A DNA stretch of 64,000 bases from Effrenium voratum (GCA_963377175.1 CAUJNA010002902.1:1-64000), one strand, 5' to 3'; shown: positions 26,677 through 37,888, numbered from the stretch's first letter. The notes: generated from the letters alone by a model not told the origin. Translations and numbers: made by a program.

Positions 26677-27333
26677 CTAGTCCGGAATGCTCAGCCGCTC
26701 CGCAAGCTCCTCCGTGGCCGCGCGCGCAATCTCGTCGCACAGCGCAGCAGGAACGCTGTAGAGCAGCTCGCGTGACTGGCTGACCCTCTCGTACTGCCCC
26801 TCCATCAGCCGCGGCCCCCGCTGCGCGGCGCGGAGGTGCCTGCCGTCCTGCCACGCCTCGCAGCGGCTGCCGGGCCTGCACAGGCCTCGCCTCGGCCTCC
26901 AGCGCATGTTGGTCCACAGCCGCGTCTGCTTTTTGTACGGAGTTCCGTACTTGCAGTATGTCACGTCCACCCAGGGCAGAGGCTCCATGAACGGCCGGGT
27001 CTTCAGCAGCCCGGTGGCCGGGTTCTCTATGACCCACATCAAGGGGTCAAAGTGCGCAATGATCTCAAGGGCGCTGAGCACCAGCGCGTCGCCTCCAGGA
27101 GCCGCCGCGGGCGCGTCGTCAGCGCGCGGCTGTATTCCGTGCAGACCGGGCTGGCCCAGACCATGTCGAAGTGCCCCGGCGGGAACGTCGTGTAGTCCCA
27201 GCTCCGGATGTCGCAGAGGATTGTCGGCTCTTAAATTTCGACACGATATCCAGGGAGACGACCTCCCAGCCCGCCGCCTCGAAGGCCCGCCCACCGACTT
27301 GGTGCCGCAGAAAAGCTCCAGGAGCCTCGGCAT
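26677..27333 (-). pseudogene. C5 cytosine DNA methyltransferase (copy 2)
   Basis: MPRLLELFCGTKSVG starts at 27,333 with motif I intact, unlike copy 1. A frameshift directly after this and a compensating change near 27,100 garble the segment containing WEVVSLDIVSKF and the expected motif IV. The rest, from GDALVLSALEIIAHF through WVIENPATGL, the KYGTPYKKQTRLWTN region and the conserved tail EELAERLSIPD, is open to TAG at 26,677. The gene is divergent from F, with about 75 bases between the two start codons. Each methyltransferase copy is broken at a different place. Confidence 0.75.
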
Positions 27334-27409
27334 TTTTAAAGAGCAAGACTCGCGCGTTCATCGGACCGGACTTTTTTCCTACGGATAAAAAAAGGAGCCG
27401 AACTTCGCA

Positions 27410-27936
27410 ATGAAGCTTGCACTCGGGCTGGACGTTCAGACCAATGCCAAGGGGGGGAAGTTTATGTCCATAGAGGACTCCCATCAGGGCGGGTGTGCAA
27501 GGTGGACGTGGAGGTGCTGTGGGAGCCCGGCAACTTCCAGGACGACGGGGCCAAGAGGGTGGGAGTGTGCTTTGCGAGCAACACCGACCTGGAGCTGTGG
27601 ACGGAGGAGGTGGAGCAGGGCGTCATCGACAACATGATCATCTTCCAGAAGCCCTTTCCGGGGGCCGCCCGCACCGAGCTTGAGAGCCAGCTGCAGCGCG
27701 CCGTCAAGGTGAGCGCCAAGGGCAAGCACTTCAAGTGCAAGATTGACCTGGAGCGCTGCCTCTTCTGGGACCCGGCCGGCAACCGCGCGCCGCGCGCCGC
27801 GTTCGCGCGTCGCAGGGGCCGCGCGCTTGTGGAGGCCCGGCACGTGTGGCTGATGGGCAGGCAGTGGGGCGTGCTCTTTGAGGTGCGCCACCTCATGCTG
27901 GAGCCCCTGGAGGCGCCGTGCTGCCTGTTCGGCTAG
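27410..27936 (+). pseudogene. F: unknown viral protein (copy 2, nearly complete)
   Basis: MKLALGLDVQTNAKGGKFMS starts at 27,410. About 4 bases are lost near 27,490 compared with copy 1, shifting the frame; from 27,493 the rest is open to TAG 27,934-27,936 (147 codons; about 176 expected in total). Segments are VDVEVLWEPGNFQDDGAKRV, FASNTDLELWTEEVEQGVID, FQKPFPGAARTELESQ, KVSAKGKHFKCKIDLERCLF and ALVEARHVWLMGRQWGVLFE. The small mixed alpha/beta size and its place between methyltransferase and polymerase-helicase would suit a DNA-binding accessory protein, but I recognise no family. Its stop overlaps the helicase stop at CTAG. Confidence 0.6.
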
Positions 27937-30460
27937 GCCGCCTCCAGCAGCTCGGAGCTCGTGGCCCTTGACGCGCCCACGCACAGGTGGCAGGACTCTA
28001 GGTCCAGGCGGCTGGCGTAGGTCACTGCGTGGCTCGGCCAGGTGGCCCGCAGCAGCTCCTGGTTCTTCAGCCGCATGCCGTTGTCCAGCCTCACTCCGTC
28101 CGGCTCCACTTCCGCCACGGCCACAAAGACCCCCTTGGGTATCTTCCCGCCGGCCCCGATGAGGCGCAGCCCTGGCCACACCCTCATGCTCTGCGGGCTG
28201 TTTTGGGTTGGTATAAAATTATCACAACCGTTTTGGGTTGGTACCGATTCGTAGCAACCCAAATCTATGTGGATGACCTGGGTCTCCAGCTCTAAGAGCT
28301 TTGAGGCCTCCGGCGCCAGGGCCCGGTTCGCCGCTGCGTTGACGGCCATGCGCTTGCTGTGGCTGATGACCAGCATGGTGTCCGGCCACCCGGGCTTGGA
28401 GGGGTAGAGCTCCTTCAGCCTCGCCTTGGCCGTGGGGCACGCCTCCTCGCCGACCCGCAGCCACTTCACGAAGTTGAAGATGCCGTGGTCGGAGCGCATG
28501 TTCTCCGTGAGCTCGTGCCTGTGCCCGCCGGCCAGGTTGCGGATGAGCTGGCTGTGCTCCAACGGCGCGCTGATGGGCCGCCCGGCCCAGGAGTCCAGCA
28601 CGGCTCCCAGCGCAGGAACTTCACGTCGGCGTTCAGCCCCACGCAGGCCAGGTCCGCCCAGAGCGCCATGTCCAGCTGCGTGATCTCCTCCACCACCAGC
28701 CAGTCCAGCTTTTGCGCGCTGCCCCCGCGCAGGTACGTCCCCAGCCCCAGGTTCTGCGCGGAGCAGTGCGTCTTGGACACCAGGTGCACCACCTCGCCCT
28801 GCCCTCGCAGCCTCGCCACAATGGTCCGGGCCAGGTGCGTCTTTCCGGCGCCCGGCAGGCCCGTCTGGGGCGCTCCGCCTGCTGCCCAGCAACGGCTTCG
28901 TCTCTTCTACGCGGTAGACCGGCGTGCCGTCCGGGTGGCGCAGCGCCTCCAGCGCCCGCAGCCGCTCCGTGAAGCGCTTCGGCAGCCGCTGCGTCAGCAG
29001 GCAGTCCGTCTTCACCTGCACAAGGTAGCGCGGCGGCGCGTCCAGGATGCGCCGGGCCTTGGCCACCACGCAGTGCTCAAAGCCCAGCGCCGCGTCATGG
29101 ATGGGACGGTAGGTGCCGTTGCTCAGCAGCCTCCTGGCGTAGACGAAGTCCCACACCATGCCACCCTCGTAGGCGAAGGCCTGAGAGAAGCCCGCGCCGT
29201 CCAGCTCGCTGCTGCTGCTGCGCACGCTGTAGACCACCTCCGTGCTGCGCGCCCAGGCCTATCATCGCGTTCACGCTGAGCTTGGCCATGTGCTCCTCGC
29301 CCTCGGGCCACACGGCGTCCATGCGCTCCAGCGCGCGCCGCAGCGTCGCCGCGTCCACGTGCTCCGCGCGGAGATGCCCAACACACTGTGGTCCCAGCGG
29401 CAGACGCCCAGGTCCAGCGCCGCGGCCAGCGAAACCTTCGGGTACCAGCCGGGCCCCACGTACGGCAACAGATTCAGGCAGGACTGCCTCGCGTCGCAGC
29501 AGCCCTCACAAAGCCCAGGTCCGGCAGCACGCCGTCCACGGGCTCAACGCCGTCCGCCGGGCGCAGGATGGGCAGGGGGAAGGGGGCGTTGGCCAGCCCG
29601 TTGCCACGGACGTACAGAGCGTCCTTCTTGCACGCCTGCGCCTCAAAAACCAGAGGAGGCAGCTTGGGCTCCGGGCGTACTCCATGACGCCGGGGGCCAC
29701 GCGGCTCTCCAGGCTGGTGGGCTGCGCGCTCTCCCTCAGCGTCTTCTCGCTGTGGCAGTCGCCGCACAGCGCCTGCAAAGTCTGCGCGCTGCCCGCAAAG
29801 GCCTGCCTCACCGGCACCACGTGGTCCAGCTCGCAGGCGCCGGCCGTCAGCCCGCAGCCGCACAGCGCGCACTTGCCGTCCTGCGCGGCCAGGGTCTTCT
29901 GCCTCTCCGCCGCACCGGGCACTTCCCGTTTCGCCTTCAGCAGCTTCAGGAAGATCTCGTGCGCCAAGCCGGCCAGGCGCTGGCCCCAGTACTCCTGCCC
30001 CAGCGCCTCGCACCACCGCAGCACCGGATCCTGGTGCCCCGCCTCAGCCTCAGCCCGCAGTACTGCGCCGGGCTGCTGATGGCCACCTTGGGGCTCTCGC
30101 CGCGACGGCCATAAGCTGGCGCCGCGCCTCCCGCAGGTCCTCGCACCAGAACAGCCCCGGCTGCACGTCCGCGGCGTCAAAGCGCCTCCACTCTTGGATG
30201 GGCGGCAGGGTCTGCCTCGCCTCGCCCCGGGAGCACGCGCGCCGCCTGCCGCTCCAGCACCCGCTTCACGGCCCTGTACATGTAGCAGTGCCCGTCGAAG
30301 GCCAAGAAGCACACGGTGCGGTGCTCCTTCAGCGCGCGCATCGGCGCGTTGCGCGCGCGCAGAACTCTCGCACCTCCTCGGCGGAGATGCCGAGGCGCCT
30401 TCAGTCGTGGCGCAGCATGGCGTCAAAGTCGGCGCACACCTCCTCCACGCTCAGCTTCTA
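27933..30460 (-). pseudogene. HNH nuclease / PolB-like polymerase / SF1 helicase (copy 2)
   Basis: This is the same polyprotein as at 4,925-7,960 but with a different N-terminus. The minus strand at 30,460-30,190 reads RRLGISAEEVREFCARA, TVCFLAFDGHCYMYRAVKRV and LERQAARVLP, a segment missing from copy 1. The HNH cluster (CALCGCGLTAGACELDHVVP, CGDCHSEK) is intact near 29,880-29,740. Polymerase segments are FPLPIL, YVGPGWYPKVSLAAALD, KLSVNAMIGL and VQVKTDCLLTQ. In the helicase, Walker A is GLPGAGKTHLA, about 60 residues before it are shortened, and the LLLGDFRQLPA region is deleted (near 28,610). There are several frameshifts. A 40-base insertion with a duplicated GGTTTTGGGTTGGTA motif lies at about 28,200-28,255. 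Confidence 0.7.
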
Positions 30461-30639
30461 GATTCGGTCGAAAACAGGCTCCAGACGCTCACTGTGCTCT
30501 CGATTCCGCTTTCTGCCCGGAAAAGCAGGCAAATTCCATCCCGCCGCGCTTGTCACCGTTTGTCACCGCTTCGTCACCGGTCTCTTTTGCGAAAAAGCCC
30601 GAGTTTCAGAGGACTTCGTTCCTCGCAGGGTTTTCCGTG

Positions 30640-30830
30640 GCACGACAGCCTGCCGAGGGCCTTGCTCGTGACGCGACAGCCCGGTCCTCGCTCGTGACAC
30701 GGCAGCCTGCCGAACTTCCTCACCGGGTCTAATGCGGCAACCTGCCGATCGCTTTCGTCGCCTAATACGCCAATCTGCCGAACGGCTTCGTCGCCGGGTC
30801 TAACGCGGCAACCTGCCGAACTCCCAGGGC
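30640..30830. repeat. GCGGCAACCTGCCGAAC repeats
   Basis: About seven loose units of (G/C)CGGCA(A/G)CCTGCCGA, joined by TCACCGGGTCTAA-type spacers, each form a small CGGCA/TGCCG palindrome. Immediately after, TTCATTAATGGGCAA is repeated twice (30,872-30,909). Confidence 0.65.
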
Positions 30831-30919
30831 TCGAAAATCTCGGCAAGTTTGAGTCAATATTGAAACGGGTTGATTCATTAATGGGCAATATTGTTTCATT
30901 AATGGGCAAAGGTTGCCCG

Positions 30920-30992
30920 GTCGCAGGTGGGAATCGAGCCCCGGACCAGGGGTGGTGCAGAGACAGCGCTCTAACCACGAGACAAGGGAGCT
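30920..30992 (-). ncRNA. tRNA-like sequence (Pol III A- and B-box-like)
   Basis: On the minus strand CTCGTGGTTAGAGCGC resembles a tRNA D-arm (A box), and GGCTCGATTCCCA, about 30 bases on, resembles the T-loop B box. The anticodon and T stems do not pair well, so it is not a functional tRNA as read. It may be a decayed tRNA or the head of a SINE. Confidence 0.3.
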
Positions 30993-31059
30993 GCTAGCGC
31001 TCGAGCCCCCGAGGTGTCCGACGGTCCGTGTCGCCCCGTGACACAAGCTTTCGTACTTG

Positions 31060-31165
31060 GAAAAGCGAGGCCGGCTCCGCGGCTTTGGTCTAAAAGTGAG
31101 GCCGGCTCCGCGGCTTCGGTCTAAAAGCAAGGCCGGCTCCGCGGCTTCGGTCTGAAAGCGAGGCC
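31060..31165. repeat. GCCGGCTCCGCGGCTTCGGTCT tandem repeat
   Basis: Three full units and a partial one of 33 bases (GAGGCCGGCTCCGCGGCTT, TGGTCTAAAAGC type). A single unit lies upstream of the fibre gene at about 16,388. Confidence 0.7.
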
Positions 31166-31260
31166 GGAGTTCCATCCACCGAGGTCGGAATTCCGACTTC
31201 GCTCCGAGGTACAGCCCGAGGTACACAGCGAGGTGCGGCCCAAAGTGCGGCCTACGTGTG

Positions 31261-31690
31261 AAGAAGCGTCGGCCAAGCGAGCGCGCCATGCGCATGCTGG
31301 AGAGGCAGTCGGCCTACGACCGGCTGACGGCAGGCGCTAGCGTACTATGCTTGCAGCCTTTCAGAACCTTGAGGCTTTACTCAGCCGTTTCAGTCCAGCC
31401 ATCCGACAGGACCCGATGGGTCCAGTGGACCTCACCTCTCAATACTCGTAGCCTTGAAGAAAGAAAAATGGCTTTGCTTTGCAGCCAATCTTTCACTTAA
31501 TATGAAAAGCAAGATGATGTCCATAGAGCCCCGCAACGAGCCGCAGATGCTTACCTGCTCGAAGCGCGGGCGCTGGTTGAAGCCGTGGGGCCGAAGCGTC
31601 TTCATCCCTTTTATCCGTTACTGCGCGGCAACTTCGCCCGCTGCGCGTTCGCGCGTAGCGGGTGCCGCTGCCCCTCCTGGGCCAGCCTAG
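31261..31690. pseudogene. Debris of AT-hook tail and X (copy 4)
   Basis: The plus strand keeps RAMRMLERQSAYDRLTAGAS at 31,290-31,345. After about 160 unrelated bases, MMSIEPRNEPQML appears on the plus strand (31,514-31,553). It is followed directly by a minus-strand piece of X (KTLRPHGFNQRPRFE-type, 31,555-31,610) and degraded X sequence. The order AT-hook then X start is again kept. Confidence 0.6.
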
Positions 31691-31729
31691 CGATACTTCT
31701 CTTAGTAGCACCCTGGTCCGGGCTCGTGA

Positions 31730-31875
31730 CACATGTCACAGAAACGATGACATACTGTGACAGAAACGATGACATGTCGGAATCGATGACTTCTGACGCA
31801 GAAACGATGACATGTGCCGCAGAAACGAAAACATCTGCCAAACGATGACATGTCACAGAAACGATGACAGGTTTT
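31730..31875. repeat. CAGAAACGATGACAT repeats
   Basis: Seven or so copies of (A/C)AGAAACGATGACATGT are interrupted by variants. Similar short tandem GCGACACCTT units lie at 32,075-32,130 and AGCCAGCCAGAAGCC units at 32,235-32,345. Confidence 0.65.
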
Positions 31876-32399
31876 GCTGGCTGCCTTGTCACCACCTCCG
31901 GCAGCAAGGCCCTGTAGCGAATTGGGTAGCGATACTTCTCTCAGTAGCGCCCTGGACCGGGGTCGACTCCAAGTCGAGGAGCCCTGGCTGCGAGGACCGG
32001 ATTCGCTGAATCGACGATATTTTCTGAAGTTGCAGAAATGGGTCATTTGGTTCCTTTTTCCAGCCGCTGAAGCGCGACACCTTCGCGACACCTTCGCGAC
32101 ACCTCGCGACACCTTGGCGACACCTTGGCCGCAAAAGTGCCGATTATGCCTCCGTTTCAAGCCTGCGGCGCATTTTTTAACGATACTATAAGCCTTAGTT
32201 CCTTACTACTGCTAAACGAGGGAAAAAAAGAATCCAAAGCCAACCAGAAGCTCAGAACCCAGCCAGAAGCCAGCCAGCCAGCCAAGTTAACCAAGAAGCC
32301 AGAAGCCAGCCAGAAGCCAGCTAAAAGCCACCAAGCTAACCCAGCCAATCCAAAGAGTTTTATTTTGAAGGGCTTGCAAAAGCAAATGCATGTGCGCGG

Positions 32400-35300
32400 C
32401 AAATTGCCAAGCCGCGCATTGAGAGTAAGCGAGCCACGTGCCGGCGCTGCTCGCGTCGGCTTCGTGACTGGCCGCTTTTTCGTCAAGTGTTTCTACCGCC
32501 GCCTTGGCCCCTGATGGGGGGAGTCTCTTCGTGAAGATCGTCGCTTGAGGCGCTGCCGCCAGATGTAAAATACCGCGCGACGCAACTGGTGCGAGGAAAA
32601 GGAACGCTAATAGGGGTACGTTTGTGTCATTTGTGCACGTGTGAGTGCGAAAGGGTTCTGTGCGCATCACGGATGTTGTTTTTTTATTTGTTTATTTATT
32701 TTGTTTTTTATTTTATTTTTCGTTTCGATCTTGTGCATGCAATGCAATCATGCTGTGATTTGTCATGAAGTGAGCGCAGAGAACCAAGGAGCAAAAGGGC
32801 CGGTGCTTTTGGCGCTGGCCGTGTGCAGTGCTGGAGTATTGCCTTGCCGAAACCATCTCTTGACATGATCGAGCGCCAGCGCACATGCAGAGCTTTTGGA
32901 GGTTATGCTTGTTTTTTTCTGCCGTTGGCCACCGGCGACAGACAGTGTTGCGAGTGGTCGGTCTTGGCATGACCTTTCCTCTTTTGCTGGTGATGGCCCT
33001 GGTTCAACACCGAGACGTTGGGCTCGCCCTGGTTTTGATCGCCCGGCAGATGCACCACTTTTTGGCCGCCGCTGCGGTGCGTGGGTGGGTCGTTTGCAGT
33101 GGTACCATGGGCGGGTTGACTGGCTGGTGTCGGAGTAAATTTGATTTGGTCCTGCCAATCCAACTGCGATTAACGGATCTATACTTTTATGGGCTTCCCC
33201 GCTTGAGTGCTCGGTGCAGTCTACTGGGCGAACTTGGCTGTTACAATTGGTTGCTGGTGACTTTTGTTACGGCTTGATTGCACTTGGCATACACTTTCTA
33301 TTACAGCGGCTTACGGTGCATGATCGCAGGTATCATATTTTTCCGACTTTCACCTTGATCTTATTTTCCGTGCCTGGCAAGTTTTTGGTACGCAAGTATT
33401 TTGATAGATTCAACATGTGGGAAAACCACGCGGACCCTCCTGCTAAGCAGTTGGTCACACCTGGCAGAGTACCTGGTCTTGACACTGCATGTCACTTGCT
33501 GACCGGTAGGTGGCTGGCCTGCCTCGTTTTGACTTCGCCACTGTCTGGTGAGTCGTCCAGAACAGCTTGCTTTCGACTTCTGACCGGCGATTAAGCTTCA
33601 GGCAACTCGAGGAAACATATATTTCGTTGCTTACAGTGCCCTGCGCCGCTCTGGGTGACGCTCATGTCTCTCCTGGCCTGAGGTTGCTTCTCTTGGAGCT
33701 CGGTTGCGTTTAGAACGCTGGACGGGTCAAAGTCCTTGTCAAGTTTCGTTTCTTCGTTAGGCTTCCTCGTCAGGTGTTTGCGAGGTGATCCGGACGGGTC
33801 CTTCTCCCATCGCGCGATGTATTTCCCGCCGCGACGCCGCACGCGAAGTGTGTAGGGTTGTGACAGAAAGTTTGTTTGCCCTTTGTTTTTTTGGTGCGGG
33901 TGCTGCCGCTTTGACTCACTTCTGGGCTTGTACTAGTGTTTTAATATTCATCCACTATAAACTCAACAGTCAACACATCCTCTTGCACAGACTCAGTTTG
34001 TTCATGTGTTGTTTATGATCGCTCATACGTACCGAACAGCCGTATTTTGGCTTAAATTTTCCAGCTTAGGTAGATTTCGGCAAACTGTTGCGTCCGCCAT
34101 ACCGCGGCACTGGACGCCCTCCTCAGGAAAAAGGCTTCGGAGCTGTCGCCATCTGTCGCCCTTTCGTGGTTGGTGGTCGGCGGGTTTGCGCACTGAGCAC
34201 TTGGGCTTGGTTGGTTAGCAACCCTTGTTGCAACCTGTGTAATAACCTCCGTGTCTACTGCTTCTTACACTTGTCACGTCCCTCGACTTGGTCACTTTCC
34301 ACATCCTTCCGGTTGCTTTGGTCACATTGCGTTCGACGTTGTTCCCATTTTATGCTTCCCTGGACTATGACATCTTCGCGGCGTCAGGGCACAAATGTTG
34401 GGAACACTTGCAGTAACTGAGCGCGGGCTTCGTTTGTCAATCGTGCGTTGCACAGCGAAGGTACCATGAGGTCTGTATGGTAGTCAAACCAAAGCCAGAG
34501 CTTGTTGGAGTATGTCAAATGCTCAACATTGATGATTTTTGCAGAGTGATTAGCGCTGCAAGTGCTGATTTTGTAGCCACGTGCGTAGGAGGGTCATTTG
34601 CATAATGTATGCGAACCGTGTTATGTCAATCTTAGCATCTGATCCGTTTGCTCATAGCATCTGATCCGCTTGGCATCTTTAGTCTGGAGCAAAGCCTCTG
34701 TCTTCCCCACACAACCTGTTTTGCTATTAACAGGGATTTGGTAGGAAACAAATACAAATAATTGTTCTGACCTTACAGACCTGCATGTCACACTAAGCTT
34801 AGGCGCATCAGGTTAGATCGCGCAGCAAGACTACCTGGGGGCAATCAGTTGATGATCTGTCAAAGGGCAATGATTTGTCAGAGATGCAACCCAACAACTC
34901 TTTATCGACCAGTGTGCACGAATCTTGGCAAGAAGAACCAAATTGGGCTCCAACTTGGAGGCAGCTCAGAGCATTCAATGCCTGTGTCAGCGCAGGCTTC
35001 GGGTTTGGGCTGTAGCCGTGGTTGCATTGCATAGCAAATGTTTCTACTTTGTGGTGCATATTTTTTTTGGTGCCAGCTTGTTTCCAAGCCTTTCATGACA
35101 ATGATAGTTTTCTTTGTAAGATGAGGAAGACCTTTGCAGATGATGCTCATAACATGAGCGAACACTTGCAAGCACTGAGCGCGGGCTTCGTTTGTCGATC
35201 GTGCGTTGCATGATTATGACATACGCAACTCGTCGGACTTGCAATGCGAGCGTGGAAAGCTACATGAAGGGGTCTGTGTAGGCTTAGGGTTTGGGCTGTG

Positions 35301-36480
35301 CACTGACAACTGCTTTTTATTGCCTTTCTGCCTTTCTGCAGGTGGTTTGGTGGTCGTTTTTGCAAGCTGGCGCTGTGAGCCATCGCTGACAGCCAACCCA
35401 CTCATGGCAAACACAAGCCGTGACTCAATGGGCCACGTGTCAAGCTGAGGCACGAGGCGTTGAATCGCCTGATATCTTCTCCAACCAATTCCAAACTTTA
35501 CGTTTTCTTTCTTCATTTCGGGGAGGCGCACAATCACATTGGTCCAGGGAGGCGGATAGGGTTGTGTGTTGAATCAGTCAAGAAGTTCTTCGGTGGCTGG
35601 CTTGCTGATGCTTTGCATGAAAATGGTCACCCCACCTCCATGAACTACCTCTGATGCTGTGCCTCAAAGTATTGCAAGCAATATTTTGTTATTTTGTTTT
35701 GTTTTTTCATAAGAACGACGTGTAAAGCAAAACGGATTCCGTTGTGGATCTGCATTACGCTAACTGTGAAAAGTCAGCCAACCACCGCAGTTGTTTTAGT
35801 AGTTTTCTTAATTGTGTGAAGCAAGCACAGCTTGTTTTGGTGAATCTTGTAGTTTAGATTGAGACGATGAAGCACAACATTGAAACTGATCATCCAGAAG
35901 GCCAAACAACGAGAAACCAAGAATCAAAAACTCGGAGGATAAGTTTCGGTTTTGCCAAAAGTATTTTTGTTCTCCGGAAACTCTAGAGGGAAACCACGAA
36001 CACCTTGAGGACACCAACAAGCCCAAAAACAACAAGTCTGAGAAGCAGTTATGGTTCTGTCAAACAATTTTCTTTTTTGCCCTCGGTGGATTTTTCGAGG
36101 AAAAACAAAACAACTCGATGTTTATTTTTTTTTTCTCGTGTTTTGTGGTTGTGCGTAGTTTTCCATCCAAAAATCCCCAAGCCCAAAAACCATTGAGTTT
36201 TTGGATTTGGCTCAAAAACATGGAGAAAACCCAAAACAACTGAGGGAAACCCAAGAAGACTTTAGAAAACCAAACAACTTTGGGTACAACCAAAACTTCT
36301 CCTCTGAGTTTTGTTTATGCTTTTTCTTGAGGTTTAGCAGCTTTGTTTGCTTTCCCGCGGTTTGCTTGTTCTTTAGCTTGTCCCTATTTTGGGCAGGTTT
36401 GGTACTGCTATGATTAAACCATCTTGGAGCCACCGGGAAGGGGTGTGACCAGTGAACTAGATTTTCGATGTTAAACTAAA
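32400..36480. other. No supported gene
   Basis: I see no conserved protein, splice-linked exon series or RNA gene here. Features present: a direct repeat of about 60 bases (CACTTGCA-CTGAGCGCGGGC-TTCGTTTGTC) at 34,395-34,455 and 35,155-35,215, and pyrimidine-rich and poly-T stretches at 32,680-32,730 and 36,110-36,140. Unrecognised host exons cannot be excluded. Confidence 0.4.
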
Positions 36481-36499
36481 ATTCAACACTTTTACTTGG

Positions 36500-36985
36500 C
36501 TTGCAAGTCTTGACTAAAGCTGTTATAAAGCTCCTGTAAAAGCTCCTTTACAGCCGTTATGAATGCTCCGTATAAAACTCATTGCAAGGCTCATTGTAAG
36601 GCTCCTCATAAAACTCCTCACAAGGCTTCTTGCGAAGCTGCTTGTAAGACTCCTTTTCAAGCCTTGTGAGTGAAAATGCTCCATAGTGAAAAGGCTCCAT
36701 ATAAGGCTCACAATTCCTTGTACAGCTGCTTGCAAACTCCTGTTAAAGCTCACTTGTTATGCTGCTTGTAAAACTTACCCATAAAGCTCCTTACGCGACT
36801 CCTTATGAAGCTCTTTTCGAGGCTTCTTAGAATGCTTCTTATACTATTCCTTGAAAAGCCGCTTATAAGGCTCCTTTTAAAGCTACTTATGAAGCTCCTC
36901 ATACTCCTTGAGCAGCTGCGAAAAAGGCTCCTTATACAGTTCCTTCTAAAGCTCCTTATAAAGTTCCCTTCAAGGCTCCTTATAA
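36500..36985. repeat. Degenerate CTCCTTATAAAGCT minisatellite
   Basis: About 25-30 loose copies of a 15-18-base unit (AAGCTCCTTATAAGGCTC type), many containing the TTATAA palindrome, with gradual sequence drift across the array. Confidence 0.7.
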
Positions 36986-37888
36986 GCTCCTTATGCCAAA
37001 TTCTATTATGATTGAAGTTTACTCGGAAAACAAGCAAAACTGTAAACAGCAAATCAACCAACTGTAAACAGCAAATCATCCAGCTACAATTTCTATGCTT
37101 AATGATGATATCAAGGGACATTCCTTTCCACACATGATGTCCAATTAATATGAACTAGTAGAATAGACATATAAGTTTGCTTCTCATCTTCAAGCAGAAT
37201 CTATCCCAGGCATCCTTTCCATGAATAGAACTTGACAAGGGAATGCAATATGCTACAAAGGTACTTTATGGGGCAGATTAAGGCTTGAAGTTGTCAAAAC
37301 TTGGGGCATCTTCATGCAAGGGCAGGCGTAAATATTTGTGCTTGTTGGTTTGTATCAGATGGATAAGTGATAAGATTCCAAATTGCAAGCCATATTGCTG
37401 GCAAAAAACATGGAGCCTATACTTCCCTTTACGTTGGTCAGTCTGACTGGCTGCTTCGGGACCTTGTTTCCTTTGTTGCGTAGTGCTAAACCCCATGCAT
37501 GGCAACGTTGACCGTGGCAGGCACAGCTTGCCATCCAGAAAGCAACGATAGTCAAGGTGTTGTTCCCTCTCTGGCCCCATGTCATTTAGAGCTGCTGGCA
37601 GCTCTTCTGGTTTGCCAGAACCGCATGCATGAAAGAGGGTAAACTGCGAGCTCATCAACTGCCAAGGCAGCAGACCTGAGTTTTGAAAGACTGTGGCATA
37701 CAGTCTGACCTGCACGCGTTCAACGCTCGTAGCCTTACCTGAGAGGTTCCCATCACGTGCCTTTTGGTCTTTGCATGCACACAAGAGTATGTCAATGTAC
37801 TTGGCCAAAGCACAAGCATCCGGTCTTTGTGTTTTGTGTGTGCGCGCGATTGCTTGTGTGTGTGTGTGGGCGCGTGTGTTGATACGTG

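Noticed and set aside
28359..30114. Plus-strand open frames over the second helicase copy
   Set aside because: Antisense shadows with the same cause as at 5,375-7,393.
30920..30992. Functional tRNA gene
   Set aside because: The anticodon and T stems do not pair; reported only as tRNA-like.
1..31690. Bacterial contamination (GC-rich, dense genes)
   Set aside because: No ribosome-binding sites or bacterial operon genes; the block shares repeat families internally and carries Polinton-type genes.
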